Assembly (NCBI GenBank): GCA_023416585.1
Contig: JAEZHM010000113.1
Coordinates: 62,001-126,000, forward strand
DNA from: Bacillota bacterium
GTDB taxonomy: Bacteria > Bacillota > Clostridia > Christensenellales > Aristaeellaceae
DNA: 64,000 nucleotides
Direction: 5' to 3'
In this document: positions 53,534 through 61,566 of the stretch, piece after piece
Layout of the letters: every line of letters starts with the position of its first letter
Position numbering within the stretch: position 1 is the stretch's first letter
Notes under the pieces: generated by a model
The model's database searches: none
The model's input: the letters and a program-made list of their open reading frames with translations, nothing else
What the model was told of the DNA's origin: nothing
Program-made: the position numbers and the translations under genes

Positions 53534-55372
53534 TCACTCTTGTACAAAAGGCATTTCCGTCATGCGTAAGGTGGTGCAGCCATAAGGGATCATGACCATC
53601 TCTTCGCCTGGGCAGATGGCTTTGTTGCCTTTGGGAAGCCTTGAACAGGCGCCGTGCTCCATGGGCCAATCCACCTTGGCAAGCGGGGCGGTAATAGCGA
53701 TGGCCGCGCCTTCCGGGCTGAAGGGGTAAGCGCCCATGTCCCGCTCCGTAACCGTAAATTCATCCCCGGCAAAGCCGTAATTCCAGGGCGATTCGGGGTA
53801 GATAGCATAATCGCAGTAGGGGAATGTACGGGGGATGCCATTTGCCTCGTATTCATGTTTTTCCCAGCGTTCCTTGATGGGCAGCGCGTACAGCAGCGGG
53901 CCCCGCCACAGGCAGGCCATATTCTCGGGGCGCTTCACAAGATCGAAGTCAAAGGCAAAGGCCACGTCGATCTCTGTCCTGCCGCTCCATTCCCGGGTGA
54001 TGGTATGGTACCCGTTCACAGGCACATTTTGCCCGTCTACCTTTGCGCTTTTTGCAAAGCCGGGTATGCGGATCATAAAGGGGAACGTTACCGGGCGGTC
54101 AGTTTCCAATGTATAGCGGAGGGTATTGCGGAATGGATAATCCGTGTGCAGGGTACATGTGACCTGTGCCTGCCCGATGCTCGTTTTAACAGTGGAAGGT
54201 GCGAGGACGGCGGACACCAGCCCGTCTTCAGTGCGCATGAAGGTGGAAAGGGCGAATTTCGGGAACCCTTGGTTGAAGTTGGCGGTGCAGCAGCCGAAAT
54301 TGGGCTCCAGGCCGAAAATGTGGGAATCGGGACCGTTGGTTCTGAACAGTGTTTGATCCTCTTCCAGGGGCGCGCACTGTACCTGGTTGGTCATCTGCAC
54401 ATACTGGTGGGTCCACATATCCGGGCTGACGGTAGCGGGAAGGGCGTTAAAGGCCAGCCTTTCCAGCTGGTCTGCCCAGAAGGGATTCCCGCCCGCGGAA
54501 AGCAGCACTTCGTAGGAATACATGGCTTCCACCACGCTGCAAAGCTCGCTGCCCTGGATGGGGCTGTCGCCGGATACGCACTCGTCCCCGGTAAAATGGC
54601 CAACCGCCATGCCGTGATAGGTAAACAGGGTACTAAGCGCCTTCTTAGCATATGCATCGGGATCGCCACCCGTCATGCGGCTGACCAGCGCCTCCTGTTT
54701 CAGACACATGGCAAGATTGACCACATGGGTCAAGTACGTCCATTTCGCCTCGGGTTCCTGATCCAGGTAGTTATCAAAGAGCTTGTTATAGTCGATGCCC
54801 TCCGCCCGCAGCTTGTGGGCAAGCTTTAAAAGCCAGGGTTCCGGCTGCTTTTCATACAGCCAGAAGATTGGGATCAGGCATTCATACCATCTGGCGGCGC
54901 TCCAGTTGAATAGTGTAGCCCTGTCGATATGCGCGTCGAATTGCTTGAGAGCGCGGTAAAGCGCAGGCACAATCCGCTCATCTCCGCTTAGATCCGCATA
55001 AACGGTCATCACCTTGGCGATCAAAAACAAAGCCCAGGTGTCGTAACGCTTGCGCTCTTCCAGAGTACAGGGGCAGATCCAGCCGTCTTCCTGCTGCTTT
55101 TCCAGGATGGCATCCATATAACGCCGGGCGCGGGCCTGAAGGGATTTATCATCAAGCAGCCACGCCAGGGGAATGAACCCGTCCAGCCAATAGGGGACTC
55201 GCTCCCAGCCTTCTTTATCCCCGCCGATCCAGCGGCTTTGGCTTACGTCCGGCCATACAAGGTCAAGGTGCCCGCTCAGACCCTGAGCCTGTATTTCAAG
55301 CTGACGCCTGAGCCATCCCAAAGGCTTTATACTGTTGCCCGAAATCGGCTCAAAAACATTCTTTTTCAACAT
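53534..55372 (-). CDS. GH127-like beta-L-arabinofuranosidase family protein
   Basis: A 612-residue protein of the DUF1680/GH127 superfamily, distant from the other member in this window. The (alpha/alpha)6 barrel carries VPYWLDGFIPLAWLL and YMDAILEKQQEDGWICP. The active-site set is recognisable: acidic GDECVSGDSPIQGSELCSVV, and the cysteine pair FGCCTANFNQGFPKF that supplies zinc and nucleophile in GH127. C-terminal beta domains follow (MACLWRGPLLYALPIK). No signal peptide. ATG 55372 follows AAAGGAGATATACAGT. It is the first gene of the leftward run, divergent from the second CUT1 unit. Confidence 0.8.
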   Translation of the reverse strand: MLKKNVFEPISGNSIKPLGWLRRQLEIQAQGLSGHLDLVWPDVSQSRWIGGDKEGWERVPYWLDGFIPLAWLLDDKSLQARARRYMDAILEKQQEDGWICPCTLEERKRYDTWALFLIAKVMTVYADLSGDERIVPALYRALKQFDAHIDRATLFNWSAARWYECLIPIFWLYEKQPEPWLLKLAHKLRAEGIDYNKLFDNYLDQEPEAKWTYLTHVVNLAMCLKQEALVSRMTGGDPDAYAKKALSTLFTYHGMAVGHFTGDECVSGDSPIQGSELCSVVEAMYSYEVLLSAGGNPFWADQLERLAFNALPATVSPDMWTHQYVQMTNQVQCAPLEEDQTLFRTNGPDSHIFGLEPNFGCCTANFNQGFPKFALSTFMRTEDGLVSAVLAPSTVKTSIGQAQVTCTLHTDYPFRNTLRYTLETDRPVTFPFMIRIPGFAKSAKVDGQNVPVNGYHTITREWSGRTEIDVAFAFDFDLVKRPENMACLWRGPLLYALPIKERWEKHEYEANGIPRTFPYCDYAIYPESPWNYGFAGDEFTVTERDMGAYPFSPEGAAIAITAPLAKVDWPMEHGACSRLPKGNKAICPGEEMVMIPYGCTTLRMTEMPFVQE

Positions 55373-55413
55373 ACTGTATATCTCCTTTATTTGCAGAATG
55401 ATCTTTTATTGCA

Positions 55414-55427
55414 TGAACGCGTGTGCA
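55414..55427. promoter_or_regulatory. Imperfect copy of the palindromic operator
   Basis: TGAACGCGTGTGCA matches 12 of 14 positions of the palindrome core TGCACGCGCGTGCA at 55615-55628. It sits 41-55 bases before the GH127-like start, in position to control the leftward gene. Confidence 0.55.
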
Positions 55428-55554
55428 TACCAATAATAATAGAATATCAATATGCCATTGGATTGTCAATAGTATTACTGATGCCTAGTTGAAAAATCCA
55501 ACTGGTTTTGGTTTTTAGCATGCAAAAATTTCCTGAAAATTGCAGTTTTTGCTG

Positions 55555-55582
55555 TTGACAAAAGTAAAGTGAATGCTATAAT
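55555..55582 (+). promoter_or_regulatory. Consensus sigma-A promoter for the second CUT1 unit
   Basis: TTGACA at 55555-55560 and TATAAT at 55577-55582, both perfect, with a 16-base spacer. The transcript would start near 55589, giving a leader of about 160 bases before the binding-protein start. Confidence 0.85.
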
Positions 55583-55611
55583 GAATGTATAAAGCCTGTT
55601 GATCTCGAAAA

Positions 55612-55631
55612 AATTGCACGCGCGTGCAATT
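55612..55631. promoter_or_regulatory. Perfect 20-bp palindrome, probable operator
   Basis: AATTGCACGCGCGTGCAATT is an exact palindrome located about 23-42 bases after the predicted transcript start. It has the size and centre of LacI/GalR- or GntR-type sites, and this position would block elongation or promoter escape. No matching repressor gene is in the window. Confidence 0.7.
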
Positions 55632-55709
55632 GTGTGCAGAAAAACCGTGGGTAAAATAAGCGGCGGTGCACGGCCGGCCATCCATAGCGTTCCGCCGAAA
55701 AACGGAATT

Positions 55710-55727
55710 GAACCGAGAATTCGGTTC
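55710..55727 (+). promoter_or_regulatory. Leader hairpin before the binding-protein gene
   Basis: GAACCGA (55710-55716) and TCGGTTC (55721-55727) form a 7-bp stem with a 4-base loop, ending 12 bases before the GGAGGT ribosome site. It may tune translation or protect the 5' end. Confidence 0.4.
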
Positions 55728-55750
55728 GAAATAATGCGTTGGAGGTACCT

Positions 55751-57022
55751 ATGAAAAGAGTCATCAGTCTTGTCCTTGCGACGCTTTTGCTGGTAGCAGC
55801 ACTTGCGCCCTCCGCCCTGGCGGAGCCTGTCACCGTCACCATGCTGACGTATCGTGCAGGCGAAGATGCCGGTGCGAAATTCTTCCTGCCACAGGTGGAT
55901 CGGTTTAATACGAAGTACGAAGGAAAGTACAAGATCATCATCGAAGAATCGCCCTCGAATACTCATACGGAACGCATCAAGCAGCTGGCTTTGCAGGATA
56001 AGCTTCCTGCCATGTTCCAGGTTTCCGACTCCAAGTGGGTGGAAGAGTATTTGATCCCCAATGGGAAGTTACAGGATTTGAGCGAATTCATCGATGCCCG
56101 CCCCGAGATGAAAAAGCTGTTCATTCAAGACTCCTATAACTTCTGCACAAAGGATAGCAAGATAATTGCGCTCCCTCTGACCGTGCTCAAGCCCACCGGA
56201 TTTTATTACAATTCCGCGCTGTTCAATCCCGATAAACCCGTTACGCAAATGACATGGGATGAATTTTCTGTGGCGCTGGGAACAAATAAAATCGCTTACC
56301 AGACGGCCGAAGGCGGCTGGACGGTCAACCTGATCCTCACCGCGATCTTGGGCGGGCTGGACGGAGGCCCAGAAGTACTCAAAGCCGGTGTGCAAAACAA
56401 GATCACCAATTTTGACACCCCGCTTTTCATTGATGCTTTCACCATTTTGCAAAATTCCTTCCAAAAAAACGGATGGGATGGGGCAATCGGTGCTACATAT
56501 CCTGATGCAGCCAACTCCTTCTATGCCAATATGACGGCCGTACTGCCCGACGGCACATGGATCATCGACAAGGTGTATGACAACACCGATTGGCAGAATG
56601 GGTTTGACGGCTTAAAGGTGGTAGGCGACTACTACCCCGGCAATGTAGCCATTGCCAATCCCTGCGTATACGACTGGATGATGCCCACCAACCTCCCGGA
56701 GGAACAAAAAGAACTGGCTTACGCCTTCTTTGAGTTCATCTGCCAACCGGATGAAATTGAGGCCTTCATGCTGGGAGAGGGCGGCAGCGCTCCCAATTTG
56801 AAATACTCCGACACGTACGTCGAGAAGCTTTCCCAAAAGAGCCTACTCAAGGACTTTGCTACGAAGTCCAATGAAAAGACCATCTTCGTACCGTATTTCC
56901 ATGATGCTATCGCCGCCAGCCTGTTTACCGGCGACTTTACCAACTTCCTGCCCAACCTGTACAGCGGCGATTGGACACCCCAGCAGTTCGCTCAGGAACT
57001 GACCAAGGCTGCCCAGGAATAA
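55751..57022 (+). CDS. CUT1 extracellular sugar-binding protein
   Basis: A 423-residue family 1 binding protein. Signal peptide MKRVISLVLATLLLVAALAP ends at SALAE and lacks a lipobox cysteine. Binding-protein features: QVDRFNTKYEGKYKIIIEES, RIKQLALQDKLPAMFQVSDS and ANMTAVLPDGTWIID. ATG 55751 follows GGAGGTACCT. It opens the rightward unit (two permeases, GH2, GH35, GH65-like). Its ligand is probably a beta-galactoside-containing oligosaccharide, judged from those enzymes. Confidence 0.92.
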   Translation: MKRVISLVLATLLLVAALAPSALAEPVTVTMLTYRAGEDAGAKFFLPQVDRFNTKYEGKYKIIIEESPSNTHTERIKQLALQDKLPAMFQVSDSKWVEEYLIPNGKLQDLSEFIDARPEMKKLFIQDSYNFCTKDSKIIALPLTVLKPTGFYYNSALFNPDKPVTQMTWDEFSVALGTNKIAYQTAEGGWTVNLILTAILGGLDGGPEVLKAGVQNKITNFDTPLFIDAFTILQNSFQKNGWDGAIGATYPDAANSFYANMTAVLPDGTWIIDKVYDNTDWQNGFDGLKVVGDYYPGNVAIANPCVYDWMMPTNLPEEQKELAYAFFEFICQPDEIEAFMLGEGGSAPNLKYSDTYVEKLSQKSLLKDFATKSNEKTIFVPYFHDAIAASLFTGDFTNFLPNLYSGDWTPQQFAQELTKAAQE

Positions 57023-57052
57023 AAATTATCGGGAACCTTCGATGTCTATTGT

Positions 57053-57091
57053 GGGGCTGTGCAACCGGTCAAAGCCTGTATGCCCAGCCCC
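57053..57091 (+). terminator. Intercistronic hairpin after the binding-protein gene
   Basis: GGGGCTG at 57053-57059 pairs with CAGCCCC at 57085-57091 around a 25-base loop, followed by CTTTC. It is probably a partial terminator or stabiliser between binding protein and permeases. Confidence 0.5.
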
Positions 57092-57128
57092 CTTTCATCA
57101 TGCTAATGCCGGGAGGCGCTTTTACTCA

Positions 57129-58010
57129 ATGTGCAGAAAAATGAGAAACAGCAAAAGGAATACTTCCTTTTGGATTGCTCTGTTCATGCTGCCCAGCATC
57201 GTCATCTTTCTGGTATTCTACCTAATGCCCATCGTCACGGTCATTGTGACCTCCTTCACCCAGTGGGACGGGTTCAACGCCCCGCAGTTTGTGGGCTTTG
57301 ATAACTATTTGAAACTGTTTCAGTCCTCAAAGTTTTCCGAATCTCTTTGGAATCTGCTTGGCTGGTCGTTGATTGCGGCTACAGTGCATGTGGGATTCGG
57401 TACATTGGTTGCGTTTATTTTGTATAAAAGGCCATTAGGATGGGAACTCACCAGGATGGTTTTCATGATACCCAACGTGATCTCCATCGCCGCCTGGGCA
57501 ATGATATACAAATATTTTTTCCGGAATGATATTGGCATCCTCAACACATTTCTGCGGGTGTTCGACCCCAGTGTGAACATCAACTGGTTCGCCCAGAGCC
57601 CATATGCTTTTTGGGCCATTACCCTGACCTGGGTGTTTTATGCCGTGGTGGTGACACTCCTTGTCCTGTCGGACCTGATGGCCATCCCAGATACGCTGCA
57701 TGAAGCCGCCCATATGGATGGGGCCAAGGGCTGGCAACGGGTGTTATGGATCGATTTGCCCCTTTGCCGTAACGGAATAGGCACGGGAGTGATATGCTCC
57801 ATTACCGCGCGCATCGCCATGTACGAATCCATTTATTTGACAACCAATGGTTCTGGAGGCACGATGAACTTCCCTATGATCCTTGTGCGGGCCATCCAGG
57901 ATGGCAAGTATGGCTACGCCAACGTGAGCGCTGTGGTAATGATCGTCATAGGATTTTTGACCCTGGTGGTGGTCAACAGGGCGTTCCGCATGAACGAAAG
58001 CGTGTACTGA
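57129..58010 (+). CDS. CUT1 sugar ABC transporter permease (MalF-like)
   Basis: A 293-residue permease with six helices and EAA loop HEAAHMDGAKGWQRVLWIDL. ATG 57129 is preferred (GGGAGG 12 bases upstream, start of the conserved protein); ATG 57141 is an alternative, and the frame is open to 57042. The next permease starts 18 bases after it. Confidence 0.92.
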   Translation: MCRKMRNSKRNTSFWIALFMLPSIVIFLVFYLMPIVTVIVTSFTQWDGFNAPQFVGFDNYLKLFQSSKFSESLWNLLGWSLIAATVHVGFGTLVAFILYKRPLGWELTRMVFMIPNVISIAAWAMIYKYFFRNDIGILNTFLRVFDPSVNINWFAQSPYAFWAITLTWVFYAVVVTLLVLSDLMAIPDTLHEAAHMDGAKGWQRVLWIDLPLCRNGIGTGVICSITARIAMYESIYLTTNGSGGTMNFPMILVRAIQDGKYGYANVSAVVMIVIGFLTLVVVNRAFRMNESVY

Positions 58011-58028
58011 CGGAGGGGAGGGCAACAC

Positions 58029-58862
58029 ATGAAACAGGCTGCAAATCTGCTTGGAAAAGTTTTGATGTACGGCGTGCTCCTCTTCACCATCCTCGTATCC
58101 GTTTTTCCCATCCTATGGGTCATTCTGTCCTCTTTCAAGACCAACGGGGAAATAATGAGCGGCCCGTTCGTGCTGCCCGGCATTGTCAATTTCGACGCGT
58201 ACGTCTACTTGTTTGAAAAATACGATTTTGCAACGTATGCGCTGAATTCCCTGCTGGTTTCGGTGGTGCCCACCATGCTGTCTCTTACATTTTTCTCCCT
58301 GGCGGCCTATGTCATCGCCAGATATCAGTTTCGGGGAAAGAACCTATTTTACGCATTATTCACCATTACATTGCTGGTGCCGGCTCATTCCAGAACGCAG
58401 CCCATCTTTTCCCTGATCATAAAACTCGGGCTGTACAATACAAAAACTGGCCTGATGCTGGTTTACTTGTCCAGCGGCATGGCCATGTCCATGTTTATTT
58501 TGAAGGCGGCTTTCCAAGGAGTGCCGCGGGATCTGTCAGAAGCGGCGATTCTGGACGGTGCCGGATTTCTGGGCGTGTTCACGAAGGTCAACCTGCCATT
58601 GGCCATGAACGGCCTGGTGACTGCGGGAGTGCTCATGTTCCTTAACAATTGGAACGAATTCTATTACGCCAATTTACTGGTTACATCCACCGCAAACAGA
58701 ACGCTGCCGGTTGTCACCATCCTGTTCAATTCGATGTTTTCCTATAATTATACCAACACCTTTGCTGCCTTGACAGTTGTCATCGTGCCGGGGATCCTGA
58801 TCTATGCCGTCGCCCAAAAGCAAATGCAGGCCAGCATCGTTGGGTCAGCCGTCAAGGGGTAA
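58029..58862 (+). CDS. CUT1 sugar ABC transporter permease (MalG-like)
   Basis: A 277-residue permease with six helices and EAA loop SEAAILDGAGFLGVFTKVNL. ATG 58029 follows GGAGGGGAGGGCAACAC. It completes the pore with the preceding permease; the ATPase is again missing from the unit. The GH2 gene starts 22 bases after its stop. Confidence 0.93.
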   Translation: MKQAANLLGKVLMYGVLLFTILVSVFPILWVILSSFKTNGEIMSGPFVLPGIVNFDAYVYLFEKYDFATYALNSLLVSVVPTMLSLTFFSLAAYVIARYQFRGKNLFYALFTITLLVPAHSRTQPIFSLIIKLGLYNTKTGLMLVYLSSGMAMSMFILKAAFQGVPRDLSEAAILDGAGFLGVFTKVNLPLAMNGLVTAGVLMFLNNWNEFYYANLLVTSTANRTLPVVTILFNSMFSYNYTNTFAALTVVIVPGILIYAVAQKQMQASIVGSAVKG

Positions 58863-58884
58863 GAAGATAAAGGAGTTCATAGAA

Positions 58885-61554
58885 ATGAAGGAACATAGTC
58901 TAAACGGGTTCTGGCAGTGTACTTTCCCAGATAGGCAGTTAAAGATGGTTGAGGTCCCCGGCTGCTTTGACAAGGTAGCAGACAGATGGGATATCGCCGA
59001 ACCTGTGATCTATGAAAGGACTTTCTCCATTGAGGAAGTGGAACGGTATGCCCGCATCCGCTTTTTCGGTGTAAGCTATTATTGCGATGTATATGTAAAC
59101 GGAACATTTGCCGGCAGCCATGAGGGCATGTGGGACGGCTTTTCCGTGGATGTCACTTCGCTTTTGCACGCGGGTGAGAATTGCCTCCGGGTGGAGGTCA
59201 CAAAACCCGGTTATGATCCGTCGGACCGGTTTCCATTAAGACAGGTTCTGTCCGGATTCATCCCTGATGTGCTGTGTACCTTCGGTGGTATCTGGGATGA
59301 AGTACAGGTGGAAACAACGCCCGTCTTTTTTGTGGACCACCATTCAGGAACGGGTGACTGCCAGGGGGATTTTAAAGTCTGCGCCGTGATCGACAGCAGA
59401 AAGGAAGTTACGCTTAAGGCAGAAGCGGACGTCTTTGACGCGTCCGGGAAGTTTGTTGCGAAGGTTCCTGCGCAAAACTTCCCTATCGTACCAGGGCAAA
59501 ACAGTATGGATTTGAAGGGACTCGTAAATCAGCCCGCCCTGTGGTCGCTGGATGGGCCCAATCTGTATACGTATATATTGACCCTTTCCGTGGAAGGTCA
59601 AAGTACAGTTTTGTCGCGGAAACTCGCCTTCAGGGAGATCAAGGCGGAAGGGACCGCCATCCTCTTAAACGGCCGGCCCGTCTATATGCGCGGTATTCTT
59701 CACTGGGGCTATTATGACGAAGCCATCATCCCGAATCCAACGGAAGAAGTCATACGGGATGAAATCCAAAAAATCCGGGCCTACGGCTTCAACGCCATCA
59801 AGCACTGCCTGTACATCCCCAGGCAGCGGTATTTCGACCTGGCGGATGATGCGGGTGTACTTTTGTGGGTGGAGCTGCCTCTTTGGCTTCCGGAACCTAC
59901 AGGCGAACTGGAAAGCAGGATCAATCGGGAGTATCCCCGCATCCTGGAAGCGCTAAAAGGCCACCCATCGGTGGGGCTTGTCTCCCTGGGCTGTGAGCTG
60001 GACGACACCGTTTCCGGAAACCTGCTAAGCGAAATGTATGATCTGGCCAAACGCTCAACGGGGGCATTGGTGCGGGACAACTCGGGGTCAGGCGAGTGCT
60101 ACGGCGGCCTGGCGGTGGATTACGCGGACTTTTTCGATTATCACTTTTACGCCGAACTTCAAAATATGGAAAACCTCATGGAGACATTCACACCCGGCTG
60201 GCGGAATCGCCGACCCTGGGTATTCGGGGAGTTTTGCGACAGCGATACGCTGCGGGACCTAAAAGACATCCGGGAAAAAGAAGGCGTGGCGTCGCTTCCT
60301 TGGGAGCTTGCTGATCCAAAAAAGAACCCCATATCCCGCCTGAAACCCGACTTTTACCTGGGTGAACATGATGCCCGCATGGCGAAGTACGGAATCAGGG
60401 AAAATTTTAACGAACTGCATGCGCTGTCTATCGATCATGCTATGGTCCACCGAAAGGTTACACTGGAGCAGACACGCAGCTTCCCGGAGGTCTGCGGCTA
60501 CAATATCACAAGCATCCGGGATGTGCCCATTGCCACCAGCGGCCTCTTTGATGATCTTATGGAACCCAAGTTCGATTACGAGGCAATGCAGGCCATCAAC
60601 GGTGACGTGATGCTTCTGCCAGCTTGGGATTTAAGCAGGGTGTGGATCAACGCGGACCGGGTCAGATCGAAGGAACGATACAACTTTACCGGTGAATCGA
60701 CATACTCCCTGCATGTGCTCGTATCAAACTACGGCGCTCAGCCCATTGACTCGGGAATCCTTTCCTGGCAGCTTCGGTTGAAAGAAAAAAATGTGATAAA
60801 TGGTGCAATCCCAATTTGCAGACCCATCCTGCAAGGAGAGGTGGCGGAAGCAGGATACGTTAGCTTCCAGCTTCCAAAGGTGACAAAGCCGGCCACATAC
60901 ATCCTGCATGTTTCCTTGGAAGCGGGCATGGTAAAAGCGGAAAACGAGTGGCCGGTGTTCGTCTATCCGGCACTTACGCCCCCGCAAGGAAAGTTTGCGG
61001 TTTACGACCCCTGCAATCTGTTTTATACCTTGGAACGGGAGATGCCTTTCACCTTTTTGAAGACGGATGATTCCATCCCGGAGGGGACACAGGTAGTCAT
61101 TACCTCCCTTTTGACAAACCAAATCAAGGAATACATGAAAAATGGGGGCAATGTGTTCCTCCTTCAGCGGGACCGGGGAACGCTGCCTACGGTTCCGGTA
61201 GCTTTCTGGCGGGAGGGGATCGTGAAGCCATGCACCCATCCCATCCTGGAAGAAATCGAGAAAACCACCTGGATGGATGATCTGCGCTATTTCGGCATGA
61301 GCACAGGCACGGCCTTTGATACAGAGGAAATGGCTGGGGAGGGATACCGCGAGATTACCACGATTTTGCGTAGATTTGACTGCCGTAGATGGCTTGCGTC
61401 TGATTATATGCTTTCCTTCCGTTTGGGGAAAGGGGAATGCGTCGCCTTAACCCTTCGCCTGGAGGGCGGCATGGGCAAGGAACCGCTGTATATCAGGAAC
61501 AACCCGTACGGTCTGTACCTCTTGTATGAAAGCCTTCGCTATCTATTGAAATAA
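58885..61554 (+). CDS. Glycoside hydrolase family 2 enzyme
   Basis: An 889-residue cytoplasmic GH2 protein. Order: jelly-roll sugar-binding domain (about 1-170, YCDVYVNGTFAGSHEGMWDG), immunoglobulin-like domain (to about 265), TIM barrel (about 270-570), then C-terminal beta regions. Acid/base is E371 in SLGCELDD, where Cys replaces the usual Asn before Glu; nucleophile E449 is in WVFGEFCDSD. ATG 58885 follows AAAGGAGTTCATAGAA. Specificity could be beta-galactosidase, beta-glucuronidase or beta-mannosidase; the neighbouring GH35 gene favours galactosides. It is coupled to the upstream CUT1 importer. Confidence 0.87.
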   Translation: MKEHSLNGFWQCTFPDRQLKMVEVPGCFDKVADRWDIAEPVIYERTFSIEEVERYARIRFFGVSYYCDVYVNGTFAGSHEGMWDGFSVDVTSLLHAGENCLRVEVTKPGYDPSDRFPLRQVLSGFIPDVLCTFGGIWDEVQVETTPVFFVDHHSGTGDCQGDFKVCAVIDSRKEVTLKAEADVFDASGKFVAKVPAQNFPIVPGQNSMDLKGLVNQPALWSLDGPNLYTYILTLSVEGQSTVLSRKLAFREIKAEGTAILLNGRPVYMRGILHWGYYDEAIIPNPTEEVIRDEIQKIRAYGFNAIKHCLYIPRQRYFDLADDAGVLLWVELPLWLPEPTGELESRINREYPRILEALKGHPSVGLVSLGCELDDTVSGNLLSEMYDLAKRSTGALVRDNSGSGECYGGLAVDYADFFDYHFYAELQNMENLMETFTPGWRNRRPWVFGEFCDSDTLRDLKDIREKEGVASLPWELADPKKNPISRLKPDFYLGEHDARMAKYGIRENFNELHALSIDHAMVHRKVTLEQTRSFPEVCGYNITSIRDVPIATSGLFDDLMEPKFDYEAMQAINGDVMLLPAWDLSRVWINADRVRSKERYNFTGESTYSLHVLVSNYGAQPIDSGILSWQLRLKEKNVINGAIPICRPILQGEVAEAGYVSFQLPKVTKPATYILHVSLEAGMVKAENEWPVFVYPALTPPQGKFAVYDPCNLFYTLEREMPFTFLKTDDSIPEGTQVVITSLLTNQIKEYMKNGGNVFLLQRDRGTLPTVPVAFWREGIVKPCTHPILEEIEKTTWMDDLRYFGMSTGTAFDTEEMAGEGYREITTILRRFDCRRWLASDYMLSFRLGKGECVALTLRLEGGMGKEPLYIRNNPYGLYLLYESLRYLLK

Positions 61555-61566
61555 GGAGTACTCAAT

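Noticed and set aside
53654..54829. A 391-codon rightward open frame
   Set aside because: Opposite the GH127-like gene, which carries conserved active-site motifs; no ribosome site or recognisable domain.
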